A DNA stretch of 64,000 bases from Marseilla massiliensis (GTDB lineage: Bacteria > Bacteroidota > Bacteroidia > Bacteroidales > Bacteroidaceae): positions 62,001 through 126,000 of the forward strand of contig NZ_JACJJG010000001.1 in NCBI RefSeq assembly GCF_016899855.1. Direction: 5' to 3'. Under the pieces are notes generated by a model. The model saw nothing but the letters and a program-made list of their open reading frames with translations, made no database searches and was not told the origin of the DNA. Shown one piece after another: positions 53,689-61,513 of the stretch; the first letter of the stretch is position 1; every line of letters starts with the position of its first letter. The position numbers and the translations under genes were made by a program.

Positions 53689-54531
53689 TTAAACTTGGTT
53701 ATCTGTTCCACCTGTGGACTTGGTTCCCTCGTGCGGTTTAAGTCCGTTATGGGGCTTTTCTTGCGTTATAAAGGGAAGATAATACTGCAGAATGATGTCG
53801 GCCGTTTCATCGCCGCTACAAGTGGCTTGCGCTTTCAGTGGGGTCTCAGCCTCAATGAGCCGCAGTCCGGCAAGCGTCAGCCGCTGAAGGAAACACGCAA
53901 GGTCTTTGCCGCATTCTTCCAAGAACAGCCGTTCAAGGGCTTCATTCACCCGTGTGTTGGCTGGAATGATGCCTGTGCGTTGGAGGATGGTATGGGCTAT
54001 CAGCTTATGCAGACGTTCGCCTGTGGATGCTTGCCGGTCGGAGCGTTTGCCTGTCGGTTCGGTTACGAACAGCTTGTCAGTTTCGGTTATGAAGTGTACA
54101 AGCATTTCCACCCATTCTTCAATGGTGAGGTATCCACACAGCCAGCGGTTCAAGAGCAGTTCCTCCTCCGACAACAAAGGGGTATTTATGTGTCCGTCTT
54201 CTGGCAATACACAAGTCATCGAGAGGATGAAATACCCACTGCGTCCTGTAACTTTGGCGACTTCCGATAATTCCAATTCGGTGAGGAATTTGCGCACCGT
54301 GTTACGATGCCAGTTCCAATGCTTGGCAAGCCCGCTGACCGTCAATGCCACCTGCCCTTGCGGCAAAGGCTTGGCGATGGCTGGGAACTCTTTCTTGTCC
54401 TTAGTAGAGAGGTCTAACAAGTTGCGGAACGCCGCCAGTTTCGAGTGCTTCTCGTTCGATTCGGGATTGAGGAATGCAAGCAATCCGCTGTCAATTAGGA
54501 TGCGGCATCTTGCCGCTTTTTCTTCTTTCAT
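53689..54531 (-). CDS. Winged-helix DNA-binding protein upstream of relaxase
   Basis: About 280 residues from MKEEKAARCRILIDSGLLAF; 11 further upstream codons are open. A helix-turn-helix is visible at about residues 80-115 (ALTVSGLAKHWNWHRNTVRK then FLTELELSEVAKV), followed by RSGYFILSM as a wing. The C-terminal two-thirds is helical and unrecognised. It may be a relaxosome accessory or local regulator. A 14-base palindrome upstream of its start is a candidate binding site. Confidence 0.6.
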   Translation of the reverse strand: MKEEKAARCRILIDSGLLAFLNPESNEKHSKLAAFRNLLDLSTKDKKEFPAIAKPLPQGQVALTVSGLAKHWNWHRNTVRKFLTELELSEVAKVTGRSGYFILSMTCVLPEDGHINTPLLSEEELLLNRWLCGYLTIEEWVEMLVHFITETDKLFVTEPTGKRSDRQASTGERLHKLIAHTILQRTGIIPANTRVNEALERLFLEECGKDLACFLQRLTLAGLRLIEAETPLKAQATCSGDETADIILQYYLPFITQEKPHNGLKPHEGTKSTGGTDNQV

Positions 54532-54593
54532 TCTTGGGGCTGTTTTAAGCGTTATTCTGTTCAATTGAGTAAAAATGGAATGGCAGGGGAAGG

Positions 54594-54607
54594 ACTTACA
54601 TGTAAGT
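54594..54607. promoter_or_regulatory. 14-bp palindrome, operator candidate
   Basis: ACTTACATGTAAGT is a perfect palindrome 63 bases upstream of the start of the winged-helix gene (- strand), in the 100-base gap between two - strand genes. It may be a site for the adjacent DNA-binding protein. Confidence 0.45.
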
Positions 54608-54631
54608 AATGATTCCGACAGCCTAAGTTCC

Positions 54632-55123
54632 TTATGACCATTTATAATAGGTGTCTACAATGCTATGAGGAAACTCCAAATAGTCATCCAACGTGTCAGG
54701 AAATGTGTTACGAGCCACCTGCGAGGGATAAAACACGGTGCCGAATACGACTGTGGCCAACGTAATGCCAAGGGGCAGCATATGCGGTACGAAGAGCAGG
54801 ATTACCGCTGCCATTGCCGCCCAGGAAAGGTGATGCTTCCGTTGCAGGAAGTCAAACGCCCGTTCCGTGTTTTTGTGGGAATACAGGGCCAAACAGGCAA
54901 TGGATGACAAGGCCAGTTCATGGACATTCCCAAAGAAATTCAGATGGTAGAAGTGGAACACCATGAGGGTGGCGAGCATTCCTAGCGTATAGCATCTGCG
55001 GAAGCTGCGCCTCCAAGCCATGCGCAAATAAAACTGGAGCATGGCAGGGCGTTTGCTCTTGTAGAGAAACGGCACGGCGGCATATGCAAGGATGTAAAGC
55101 ATATAAAGGATTGGAATAATCAT
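54632..55123 (-). CDS. Unknown integral membrane protein
   Basis: The protein has 163 residues with about four membrane segments: IPILYMLYILAYAAVPFLY, CYTLGMLATLMVFHFYHLNF, ELALSSIACLALYSH and LSWAAMAAVILLFVPHMLPL continuing into ITLATVVFGTVFY. No family recognised. It is in a run of - strand genes beginning at 57092, probably co-transcribed with the two soluble proteins upstream. Confidence 0.6.
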   Translation of the reverse strand: MIIPILYMLYILAYAAVPFLYKSKRPAMLQFYLRMAWRRSFRRCYTLGMLATLMVFHFYHLNFFGNVHELALSSIACLALYSHKNTERAFDFLQRKHHLSWAAMAAVILLFVPHMLPLGITLATVVFGTVFYPSQVARNTFPDTLDDYLEFPHSIVDTYYKWS

Positions 55124-55141
55124 TATCTTGTGGTTTAAGGG

Positions 55142-55492
55142 TTACAGTTCAAGTTCCAAGTTGATGAGTTTGTGCGAGGCGAGGTGGATGATGTCCTCCG
55201 CGTCCTGCATGGAAAGCGTGCCCAGCCTGCAGCGTTCCTTGAAGCCCGGCCGCCGTTTGAGCGAGTTCACCGCACGGTCAAGACGGTATTCGGGAATATC
55301 CCACACATGCCCTTTGGGGTATGCGCCATGTGCCGTCCGTGCCACCAAGGAAAGCACCCTGCAACGGACGGGGTGCAGCCCTCCGCCGGAGTGCAGCATG
55401 AAGTTGCACTCACGGTCTGTATCCAGCACGTCCACCCAAGTGCGGCATTCATGGATGGTGGCGGCGAGTTGCCTGTACAGGACTTCCTTCAT
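55142..55492 (-). CDS. Hypothetical protein
   Basis: The protein has 116 residues (MKEVLYRQLAATIHECRTWV) and is basic in its C-terminal half (SLKRRPGFKERCRLG). No recognised family or membrane segment. Its start overlaps the upstream gene's stop by 4 bases (ATGA), so the two are translationally coupled. Confidence 0.6.
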   Translation of the reverse strand: MKEVLYRQLAATIHECRTWVDVLDTDRECNFMLHSGGGLHPVRCRVLSLVARTAHGAYPKGHVWDIPEYRLDRAVNSLKRRPGFKERCRLGTLSMQDAEDIIHLASHKLINLELEL

Positions 55493-55941
55493 AGGCAGAT
55501 GAAGTCTTTGAGCAGTTCCTCTTCCTTGACGGCGTACAGGAGTTTGCCGCCATTCGCCACTCTCGCAAGCTCCTCGCGGAGTTCGCTGCCCATCACTTCC
55601 AATGAATCGTAGAGGGTCACATAGAGCGTATCACACTCGATGCGGTCGTCGGCTTGCGCGTTCAACTTGTGCATGTGGCCGAAGCGGGGATTGGAGTAAG
55701 CACAGCACCGCTGGCCGAACGGGGTGTCTTTGCTCGGCACATGGTGGTAAAGGAGTTCCAGCTCCATCTGGTCCTCCAGCTCGTCGATAAGTTCCTCGAT
55801 GGGATAAACTTTGGGCAGGCGGAAAGTGAGCAAGGCGTAATCCTCGTACACCTCCGCCCCTTGGAAAAGGCTTTGTGAAACCAACGCCGGCATCTGCAAG
55901 GATGCCAACGTTACAAAACGGTCAATTTGTTCTTTCTGCAT
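55489..55941 (-). CDS. Hypothetical protein
   Basis: The protein has 150 residues (MQKEQIDRFVTLASLQMPAL), is acidic with alternating strands and helices, and contains CDTLYVTLYDSLEVMGSELR. It is unrecognised and coupled to the 116-residue protein downstream. The pair is typical of conserved small gene sets on Bacteroidales elements. Confidence 0.6.
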   Translation of the reverse strand: MQKEQIDRFVTLASLQMPALVSQSLFQGAEVYEDYALLTFRLPKVYPIEELIDELEDQMELELLYHHVPSKDTPFGQRCCAYSNPRFGHMHKLNAQADDRIECDTLYVTLYDSLEVMGSELREELARVANGGKLLYAVKEEELLKDFICL

Positions 55942-55988
55942 ATAGTTGTAGTATGTTTGATTAGTTTCGGAATCGTTGGGGACAAGAT

Positions 55989-57092
55989 TTATTCATATCC
56001 CAAGATGAATGTTTTGATCAGCAGCGCGGGTAACCCGTCGGCATCCAGCGGAAGATCCGACTCTTCCAATTTGTCCAAAGCCTTGGGTGTCATTTCCGCA
56101 AGCTTTTCCATTGTCCGCATCTGTTCCTCGTCCATGAGTGCGTAAGCAAAGCCGTCCAATGAAATCCACGGTTGAAGAATCATCCACAGGTAGGCTGTAG
56201 CCTGCCCGTTATCAACCCGATGTAAACGGTGCAGACTCTCCAGACAGGCTTCCGCATTTTGCAACAACCGTCTGTTGTTACGCATCGCCAGCAGTATGAC
56301 AACTTCTGATTTACCGAACACGGGATATTCATCGGCTGACAGGCTGATAATTCCGTGCATCACCTCGCCCGTTTTCTTTGTAATATCGTCAAGCGGTATG
56401 TTGCCAGTGCTCAATGTTGATAGATGGAGAAGAAACGAGCGGAAAGCCACATCCTCATTTCGTAGGAAGTCAATGGCATCATGCTTGGTGCGGATGCCTT
56501 TAGCAAGTGAGCCATCCAGCAATCGGTTGTATTTGCCGATAACTTCTTTCGCGCTTCCTTTCAAAGGAGCGGCTGTACCGGCATCGTGGTAGAACAGATG
56601 GACGGAAGCCACTAACTTTTGAGACACTGAATCCATCTCTATGTCATTCAATCCTCGCACCACGGCAAGGTAGTCGGAATAGCTCCACGTTCGGCTGTCA
56701 ATCAAGCGAGACATTTGAAATTTGATGGAATCCCCAATGGAAATATGCCTGGCATCGGCATGGGCAGTCGTGTCACTTTCTAAGGTTGCCGAAACGGCAG
56801 TCTTCAATTTGCGCCATTCCTGTACCAGTGATATAAGTTCTTCCACGTTCAAGGCCTTTTTTGACTTGATTATCGTGAACAATTCGTTATAAGAGACCAA
56901 GGCATCGCCTATTGAACTGGGGGAATCATTGGAAACAGGTTGGCAACTTGCCAGCAATGTTGCCATAAAAGACAAAATGAAGATTAAAGTATGATTTTTT
57001 AGAGTCGGAAAGACATGGCATTTTCCACTCATAAAGTGCAGAAATTTTGTTGGCCATTTGGTGGCTGGTTCATCCGATAGTATCCGTTTCAT
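55989..57092 (-). CDS. Putative lipoprotein
   Basis: Up to 367 residues. A hydrophobic segment, TLIFILSFMATLLASC, ends in a lipobox with Cys at about residue 50, so the mature protein would be lipid-anchored. The ATG at residue 21 gives a more normal signal length than the first ATG, but a - strand TAATTTTG (57118-57125) sits suitably for the first. The mature part is helical (LNVEELISLVQEWRKLKTAV) with no recognised domain. Function unknown; perhaps surface exclusion or a channel accessory. Confidence 0.6.
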   Translation of the reverse strand: MKRILSDEPATKWPTKFLHFMSGKCHVFPTLKNHTLIFILSFMATLLASCQPVSNDSPSSIGDALVSYNELFTIIKSKKALNVEELISLVQEWRKLKTAVSATLESDTTAHADARHISIGDSIKFQMSRLIDSRTWSYSDYLAVVRGLNDIEMDSVSQKLVASVHLFYHDAGTAAPLKGSAKEVIGKYNRLLDGSLAKGIRTKHDAIDFLRNEDVAFRSFLLHLSTLSTGNIPLDDITKKTGEVMHGIISLSADEYPVFGKSEVVILLAMRNNRRLLQNAEACLESLHRLHRVDNGQATAYLWMILQPWISLDGFAYALMDEEQMRTMEKLAEMTPKALDKLEESDLPLDADGLPALLIKTFILGYE

Positions 57093-57117
57093 CTTGGCAA
57101 ATTTGATTTTGACGGTG

Positions 57118-57125
57118 CAAAATTA
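57118..57125 (-). promoter_or_regulatory. -7 box for the lipoprotein gene
   Basis: TAATTTTG on the - strand exactly fits the Bacteroides -7 consensus TAnnTTTG and lies 26 bases upstream of the first ATG. No clear -33 element was found. Confidence 0.4.
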
Positions 57126-57410
57126 TACCTTGCAGGCCATAATACCATATCTCTCCTACAACATTATCCATTCTTAGAAAATCATACTCCAAGTATGGTT
57201 TTTGTATTTGTCTGTCAGCCAGTTAGTGGCTAAAATGTGCTATAAAAAAGGAAATGATTGCGAGAACAGGAATTTATGGAATTACAGCTATTCAAACGTA
57301 AATAATCAGCCCGGACATTTGCCACAACAAACAGGCAACACCCAAACTGGACAAAGAGCCAAACAGGTGACATATGAAAAGAGAATTAAATTGGAAATTC
57401 AGCTTGGAGA

Positions 57411-57443
57411 TGCAGGTTTTATCCTGCAAAAATCATACTTTTG
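57411..57443 (+). promoter_or_regulatory. Promoter with internal inverted repeat for recombinase-like gene
   Basis: TACTTTTG (57436-57443) matches TAnnTTTG and lies 30 bases before ATG 57474. Just upstream TGCAGG/CCTGCA (57411-57428) forms an inverted repeat where a repressor could block the promoter. The rest of 57093-57410 contains a short hairpin, CATACT/AGTATG (57183-57197), with following T residues, and no credible gene. Confidence 0.45.
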
Positions 57444-57473
57444 CAGTCAGAATTAAATTTGGACTTAAACTAT

Positions 57474-58076
57474 ATGGCTAAGATTGGTTACATGCCGTAT
57501 CTTCCCAAGTATGCGGAGGGAGCGGCTGATAGGAAGTGGATGGAGGATTTCGGCTGTGAGAACATCGTGGAAGAACAGCCGGTTGAAGGAGCGTACCGCT
57601 TGGGGTGGGACAGACTTTTGGCAAACATTGGCAAAGGCGACACGTTGGTCATATCTAAATTCGCCCATGTTGTCAAGGGAGCAAGGCAGTTGTCATTCTT
57701 TTTGGAACTCTGCCGGATAAAATCCGTGCGCCTTGTTTCCTTGCATGACGGCATTGATTCAGGCAATGAACTGTTCCCGGAAACCAAAGTGTCTGATGTA
57801 TTGAGTATGGTGGCCAAGCTGCCCGAAGAAGCCAACGCCGTGCGCAAGATGGTTTCCAAACCGGGCAGGCTGACAAAAGGGATTAAAGTGCTTTCACAGG
57901 CTGCATACGGTCGAATGGAAAGGAAGAAACTGGTGGTAAACATGTACAAATGCGGCTATACCATCGAGGACATTTGGAAATCCAGCGGTTTCCGAAGCCG
58001 CAGTTCCATCTTCCGCGTATTGAAGGATGCTGGAGTGGAGTTGAAACGTTCCCGAAACAAGATGAAAGACAACTAA
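57474..58076 (+). CDS. Serine recombinase-like protein lacking catalytic residues
   Basis: The protein has 200 residues. The fold is that of the resolvase/invertase N-domain: AKIGYMPYLPK, FGCENIVEEQPVEGAYRLGW, GDTLVISKFAHVVKGARQL and SLHDGIDSG. The canonical catalytic Ser of YARVS is Leu10, and the DRLxR motif reads AHVVK, so strand cutting is not expected. A C-terminal helix-turn-helix (about 155-190: YTIEDIWKSSGFRSRSSIFR) remains. It is probably a DNA-binding regulator or architectural protein derived from a resolvase. I start at ATG 57474; an upstream TTG adds nothing. Confidence 0.8.
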   Translation: MAKIGYMPYLPKYAEGAADRKWMEDFGCENIVEEQPVEGAYRLGWDRLLANIGKGDTLVISKFAHVVKGARQLSFFLELCRIKSVRLVSLHDGIDSGNELFPETKVSDVLSMVAKLPEEANAVRKMVSKPGRLTKGIKVLSQAAYGRMERKKLVVNMYKCGYTIEDIWKSSGFRSRSSIFRVLKDAGVELKRSRNKMKDN

Positions 58077-58121
58077 AACAGGGGTTAGAAAAGATTTTAT
58101 AATAGGACTGTGCGCAAGTGT

Positions 58122-58147
58122 GATGGGACACCCATTGGCATCCCATC
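58122..58147. terminator. Hairpin between convergent genes
   Basis: GATGGGA and TCCCATC form a 7-bp stem with a 12-base loop between the recombinase-like gene (+) and the - strand small-protein operon. Confidence 0.45.
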
Positions 58148-58159
58148 CACTCAGAAAAG

Positions 58160-58504
58160 TCAAGCGGTCTGCTTTTGCCGCGCCAAGGTGTTTCGGACGG
58201 CATCGTTCACTTGCATCAGCCAAATGTGGCTACCGCATGGAAGTTGCTGTTCGTCCAAGATAAAGGGCAGGGAATGGTCTGCCACTTGTACTTTCAACCG
58301 TTCTCCGTCAAAGCTAAGCCCTGTTAGCGTTCTGCTGCGTGTGCGACCGTCTTCGTCAGTCCAACCCATGCGGATATCACCGCCCAATGGCACGGATTGG
58401 AGTTGCCCCTCTTGAATTGTTTGCTTGACGGCTTGCAGGGCGTTGTGCTTCATGCTGTCAAGGACAGCCCCGATGGATTGGGGCGTAGATGTTCTTGTAA
58501 TCAT
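58160..58504 (-). CDS. Small element protein, last of five-gene operon
   Basis: About 114 residues from the ATG giving MITRTSTPQSIGAVLDSMKH, 11 bases after the preceding stop. It contains RMGWTDEDGRTRSRTLTGLS and LPCGSHIWLMQVNDAVR, an alternating-strand pattern with no recognised family. The longer open frame starts inside the previous gene. It belongs with the next four - strand genes upstream. Confidence 0.6.
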   Translation of the reverse strand: MITRTSTPQSIGAVLDSMKHNALQAVKQTIQEGQLQSVPLGGDIRMGWTDEDGRTRSRTLTGLSFDGERLKVQVADHSLPFILDEQQLPCGSHIWLMQVNDAVRNTLARQKQTA

Positions 58505-58515
58505 AAGTTGTCCGT

Positions 58516-58869
58516 TTATGAAAAACATTCCTTCCAAAGAAACCGTTGATACTCGGCTTCGTCCTTGCCCCGCTCGATGGCTTCATCAATGACACGGCCA
58601 AGTTCGTCGAAATACACTTCCTCGCCGATGCACTCTGTGCCGGCATAGTTCTGCAAATAAACCTCGTAGTAGTCCAATGCGTTGTAAGCGATGATGACAT
58701 TGCCACTGAACAACCGTCCTTGCACATGGAATTTAAGGGCTGCCATGCCCTTGTATTCCGTTGCCACAAAATTTTCGATGCCCCATGAACGAATGACATT
58801 CAACGGGGTCATGCCCACCAGTTGGTCTTTGATGGTATTCGCCATCTGCAATACAAAATCTTTATCCAT
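58516..58869 (-). CDS. Small hypothetical protein
   Basis: About 117 residues (MDKDFVLQMANTIKDQLVGM). Features include GIENFVATEYKGMAALKFHV and YYEVYLQNYAGTECIGEEVY, similar to small acidic element proteins of unknown role. It is fourth in the operon starting at 59751. No membrane segment. Confidence 0.6.
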   Translation of the reverse strand: MDKDFVLQMANTIKDQLVGMTPLNVIRSWGIENFVATEYKGMAALKFHVQGRLFSGNVIIAYNALDYYEVYLQNYAGTECIGEEVYFDELGRVIDEAIERGKDEAEYQRFLWKECFS

Positions 58870-58886
58870 ATTCAATTTTATTATGA

Positions 58887-59213
58887 TTAGTCAAAATTTT
58901 CTTCTTCCTCGATGATTACATGGACGCTCCTTTTGCCATAGATGCGCCAGAATGCTTGCACTATGATGTCAAACAGTCTGTCGCTTTCCGTGTACCCAAT
59001 GTCCAGCTCCTTCGTCCAATAGTCGAAGCTGAAATCAGCCGTTTCGCCCGAATAACGGTCAGCCGTGTTGTAAACCGTTACATCCACATAGTCGGTCGTG
59101 CCACTTTGTAGGCTTACCAAATGCCCATAATAACAGAACTCCATGTTGTTGGAGGGGCTGGTGGTAATTTTCTCCGCCAGCCTGCGAATGTAATTGTATC
59201 TTTTCCTGTTCAT
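58887..59213 (-). CDS. Small hypothetical protein
   Basis: The protein has 108 residues (MNRKRYNYIRRLAEKITTSP), with a basic N-terminus and acidic C-terminus (VIIEEEENFD). It shows the strand pattern DYVDVTVYNTADRYSGETAD. Unrecognised. Its ATG overlaps the upstream stop by 4 bases. Confidence 0.6.
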   Translation of the reverse strand: MNRKRYNYIRRLAEKITTSPSNNMEFCYYGHLVSLQSGTTDYVDVTVYNTADRYSGETADFSFDYWTKELDIGYTESDRLFDIIVQAFWRIYGKRSVHVIIEEEENFD

Positions 59214-59452
59214 AGCGGCACCATTTCATCAATTCCTACCGTAAACCCATAGCCGTCCTCCGTGCGGAACTCATACAGCCGTTCAAGGTCGTGAAGCACT
59301 TCGCCTTTGCCGAAATTCTCTATTGCTCCCTCTATCTCCACATTCATGGCGGCTTTCGCACGTTCAAGGGTGGCATACAAGGCATGGCAGTCTGACACGC
59401 AGTCATTTTGTTCAATCAAGGTGTAAACCAGATACACAGCGTTCTTTTCCAT
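59210..59452 (-). CDS. Small hypothetical protein
   Basis: The protein has 80 residues (MEKNAVYLVYTLIEQNDCVS), acidic, with a beta-alpha pattern and ALYATLERAKAAMNVEIEGA. Unrecognised. It is second in the operon and coupled to the next gene by an ATGA overlap. Confidence 0.6.
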   Translation of the reverse strand: MEKNAVYLVYTLIEQNDCVSDCHALYATLERAKAAMNVEIEGAIENFGKGEVLHDLERLYEFRTEDGYGFTVGIDEMVPL

Positions 59453-59463
59453 AGTCCAATGTT

Positions 59464-59751
59464 TTAGATGTGTGGGATATAATGTCCGTTCTCTTCCAAG
59501 TAAGCCACGATGTCTTTTGCTTCCTCATGCGATGCACGGTTGCGGTCATCATACCGCCTTTTGTCATCGGCTATCACCACCAGGCACTCCTTCAATAGCT
59601 TATAGAGTTTTTGCTGCAAAGTCGGGTGCATCAGTGGGATGGAGGCGGCAAAGGTTGCATAGTCAAAGCCGTAGTCGTTCAACGCATTTTCCACCTGCAT
59701 GGCAAGGCGGTACTCTTTCGTTTCTTTGAGGTTGTCAAATTTCTTGTTCAT
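59464..59751 (-). CDS. Small hypothetical protein, first of five-gene operon
   Basis: The protein has 95 residues (MNKKFDNLKETKEYRLAMQV), helical and charged, with VVIADDKRRYDDRNRASHEE. Unrecognised. It is directly downstream of structured leader c, so this leader would control all five small genes down to 58160. Confidence 0.6.
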   Translation of the reverse strand: MNKKFDNLKETKEYRLAMQVENALNDYGFDYATFAASIPLMHPTLQQKLYKLLKECLVVIADDKRRYDDRNRASHEEAKDIVAYLEENGHYIPHI

Positions 59752-59775
59752 ATCCGTAGATGTTTAAGTGAAACT

Positions 59776-60012
59776 TTTCCCTTTCATCGGCTCCTTTCCC
59801 CGAAGCCTGTTTGGGATTTACGGATGCTTGGTCCGGACATCGGTCCTGCTTCACCTGACGCTTTTTCTTGCCGAATACGCTCCGCAGGAGGAAGATTCTG
59901 CAAGAAATCCATTTCAAAGCGTGACAGGTCAAGCGCGATGCCCGACATTCGCAGCCGGAAAGCCAAACAGTGAGGGACAAGAGCGAAATGCCATGCAGAC
60001 AGGTATAAAAGG
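59776..60012 (-). promoter_or_regulatory. Structured leader c (repeat family)
   Basis: On the + strand: TTTCCCTTTCATCGGCTCC, then GAATACGCTCCG (59873-59884), GGAGGAAGATTCTGC (59887-59901) and AGGTATAAAAGG at 60001-60012. The order and spacing follow leaders b and d. The open frames across it differ between leaders, so it is unlikely to be coding. Confidence 0.5.
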
Positions 60013-60158
60013 AGCAGTGGTTGGCTATGAGAAGATAAGGGAATTAGGCAAGTATAACAGGGATAAAACCGGGTAAAGCAAGTGCTATAAGTGGAACCAG
60101 GCTGGGTAGTCCATACAGGGAGGCCGTACTCCGACCTCTCCCACATGGATTTTCTTTG

Positions 60159-60428
60159 TCAGAACCATTCGAGATTATCCCTCCTTAGCTCCTCCACCAG
60201 CTCTTTGTCGGGCAAGGCAAGGGTACGCTCATCGGTGAAGAAAAAAATCTCATCGTAGATGTCCGATGCTTCCTTACTGGTAAATTCCTCGTTCTCGTCC
60301 TCGAAACTGCCGGGGTGCAAAGCATCAAGCAGGGCTGTGCTGCCTATAATCAGATATTCGCCTTGGTTGTCTTTCACCATGCGGCATGGGTACTCCACAC
60401 CGCCAAATTCAATATTCGCTGTAATCAT
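60159..60428 (-). CDS. Small hypothetical protein, third in SLOG/PRTase operon
   Basis: The protein has 89 residues (MITANIEFGGVEYPCRMVKD), acidic, with an alternating-strand N-half and a helical C-half ending DNLEWF. Unrecognised. It is 21 bases after the SLOG gene and followed by a weak GGGAGG/CCTCTCC hairpin (60117-60141), so it closes the operon. Confidence 0.6.
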   Translation of the reverse strand: MITANIEFGGVEYPCRMVKDNQGEYLIIGSTALLDALHPGSFEDENEEFTSKEASDIYDEIFFFTDERTLALPDKELVEELRRDNLEWF

Positions 60429-60449
60429 ACGTTTGTATGGTTAAATGGG

Positions 60450-60938
60450 TTAGTATAAATTGGTTATCTCCAAATTCATGCGCTTTGCCCTGCGGCAAGT
60501 ATAGAACGTGCCGCCTTTCGGCTCGCCATTGTAGTAGGCGATGATGTGGCTGGCTCGCTCCAGCATATAGTCGTTACGCCGAAGGAAACAGCCGTCAAAG
60601 TAAGTTTCGCTCAAGCATACCATATCGTCAGCCTTGCCAAGAATGGAACGATACCTCTCTTTGTCCGCAGGGTTGAACTTGCAGGATTGCCCACGGAAAG
60701 GAATGACGGCTGTCAGCCGGATGTCGGAATAGTCGGCTTTCATCGCCAACAGTGTTTCAGCCGCAAGCATGTCAAAGCCTGCCGCCATGCCGCAAAGGAA
60801 GTGGCGGATGCCCGAATGGTAGCAACCCGTGATTGCCCTTTCAAGATTGGTTTTCAACTGCTGTCTGTCCTTGTAGCGGATAAAACGGTGTCCTGTGAAC
60901 GCTGCCGTCTTTGTAATGTCTGTCCGTATCATCATCAT
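60450..60938 (-). CDS. SLOG-superfamily (YpsA/DUF1273-like) protein
   Basis: About 162 residues. KTAAFTGHRFIRYKDRQQLK is the typical start of the YpsA/DUF1273 group, followed by IRHFLCGMAAGFDMLAAETL (glycine-rich nucleotide-binding loop), AVIPFRGQSCKF and ASHIIAYYNGEPKGGTFYTC. SLOG proteins bind nucleotides or related ligands and are frequent in conflict systems and competence (DprA). I chose the ATG at 60938 because it overlaps the upstream stop as ATGA. It is coupled to a phosphoribosyltransferase. Confidence 0.82.
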   Translation of the reverse strand: MMMIRTDITKTAAFTGHRFIRYKDRQQLKTNLERAITGCYHSGIRHFLCGMAAGFDMLAAETLLAMKADYSDIRLTAVIPFRGQSCKFNPADKERYRSILGKADDMVCLSETYFDGCFLRRNDYMLERASHIIAYYNGEPKGGTFYTCRRAKRMNLEITNLY

Positions 60939-61492
60939 ACCTTGTAGAATGTCTTTGCCAAGAACAAACCGCCCAACACGTTTGCCCCACACGCTTCCAA
61001 GTTGTCGGCTGTGGTGGCATAGGATATGCCTTTGGTGATGATGTCGTCAAAGAGCAACACATCTTTGCCCTTGAAGAAATCAGTGTCATAGTCTGCCATT
61101 TGTGCCGTCCGAGCCTCGGTTTCGTCCTTTCGGTGTTCGTGTACTGCCAACCGTCCTGCCGACACCTGCATATGGGGATAGCCGTTGATGGCATGGGTGA
61201 GTTCGCATACCCTTTCCGAAAAACGCTTGTAGCGCAGTTCGTTCTTCTCTTGCGTTGATGCAGGTACACAGGTGAATACGATGCTTGTGAGCCGACTGCC
61301 GAAAAGTTCTTGCAAGTGTCTGGCAGTCATTTGGGCTACTTGCTCGTATGCCCGTCCGTCCTTGAAATTCCAAATGGTCTGCCGGTCAGCCTTTTGCTGC
61401 TCACCCACGTTCTTGATGCGTACAGGATAGTATTTCATCAGCCACACCATTATTTTGTTCGCCTGTCCTATTATGTTTTTGTCCATCGCCAT
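60935..61492 (-). CDS. ComF-like phosphoribosyltransferase
   Basis: The protein has 185 residues. The PRPP-binding motif KDVLLFDDIITKGISYATTA lies near residues 145-165, and FTCVPASTQEKNELRYKRFS resembles the ComF flexible-loop region. The cysteine zinc ribbon of ComF is missing. A nucleobase or nucleotide reaction with PRPP is expected, and the substrate is unknown. It is first in an operon with SLOG and an 89-residue protein and is preceded by leader d. Confidence 0.8.
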   Translation of the reverse strand: MAMDKNIIGQANKIMVWLMKYYPVRIKNVGEQQKADRQTIWNFKDGRAYEQVAQMTARHLQELFGSRLTSIVFTCVPASTQEKNELRYKRFSERVCELTHAINGYPHMQVSAGRLAVHEHRKDETEARTAQMADYDTDFFKGKDVLLFDDIITKGISYATTADNLEACGANVLGGLFLAKTFYKV

Positions 61493-61513
61493 TAATATTG
61501 AGGGTTTAACTTC

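Noticed and set aside
57202-57456. 84-codon + strand frame upstream of the recombinase-like gene
   Set aside because: Overlaps the promoter and inverted repeat and lacks a family match; probably chance.
59768-60076. Open frames across leader c
   Set aside because: Frames are not shared with leaders b and d; the conserved blocks are nucleotide motifs, so it is treated as non-coding.
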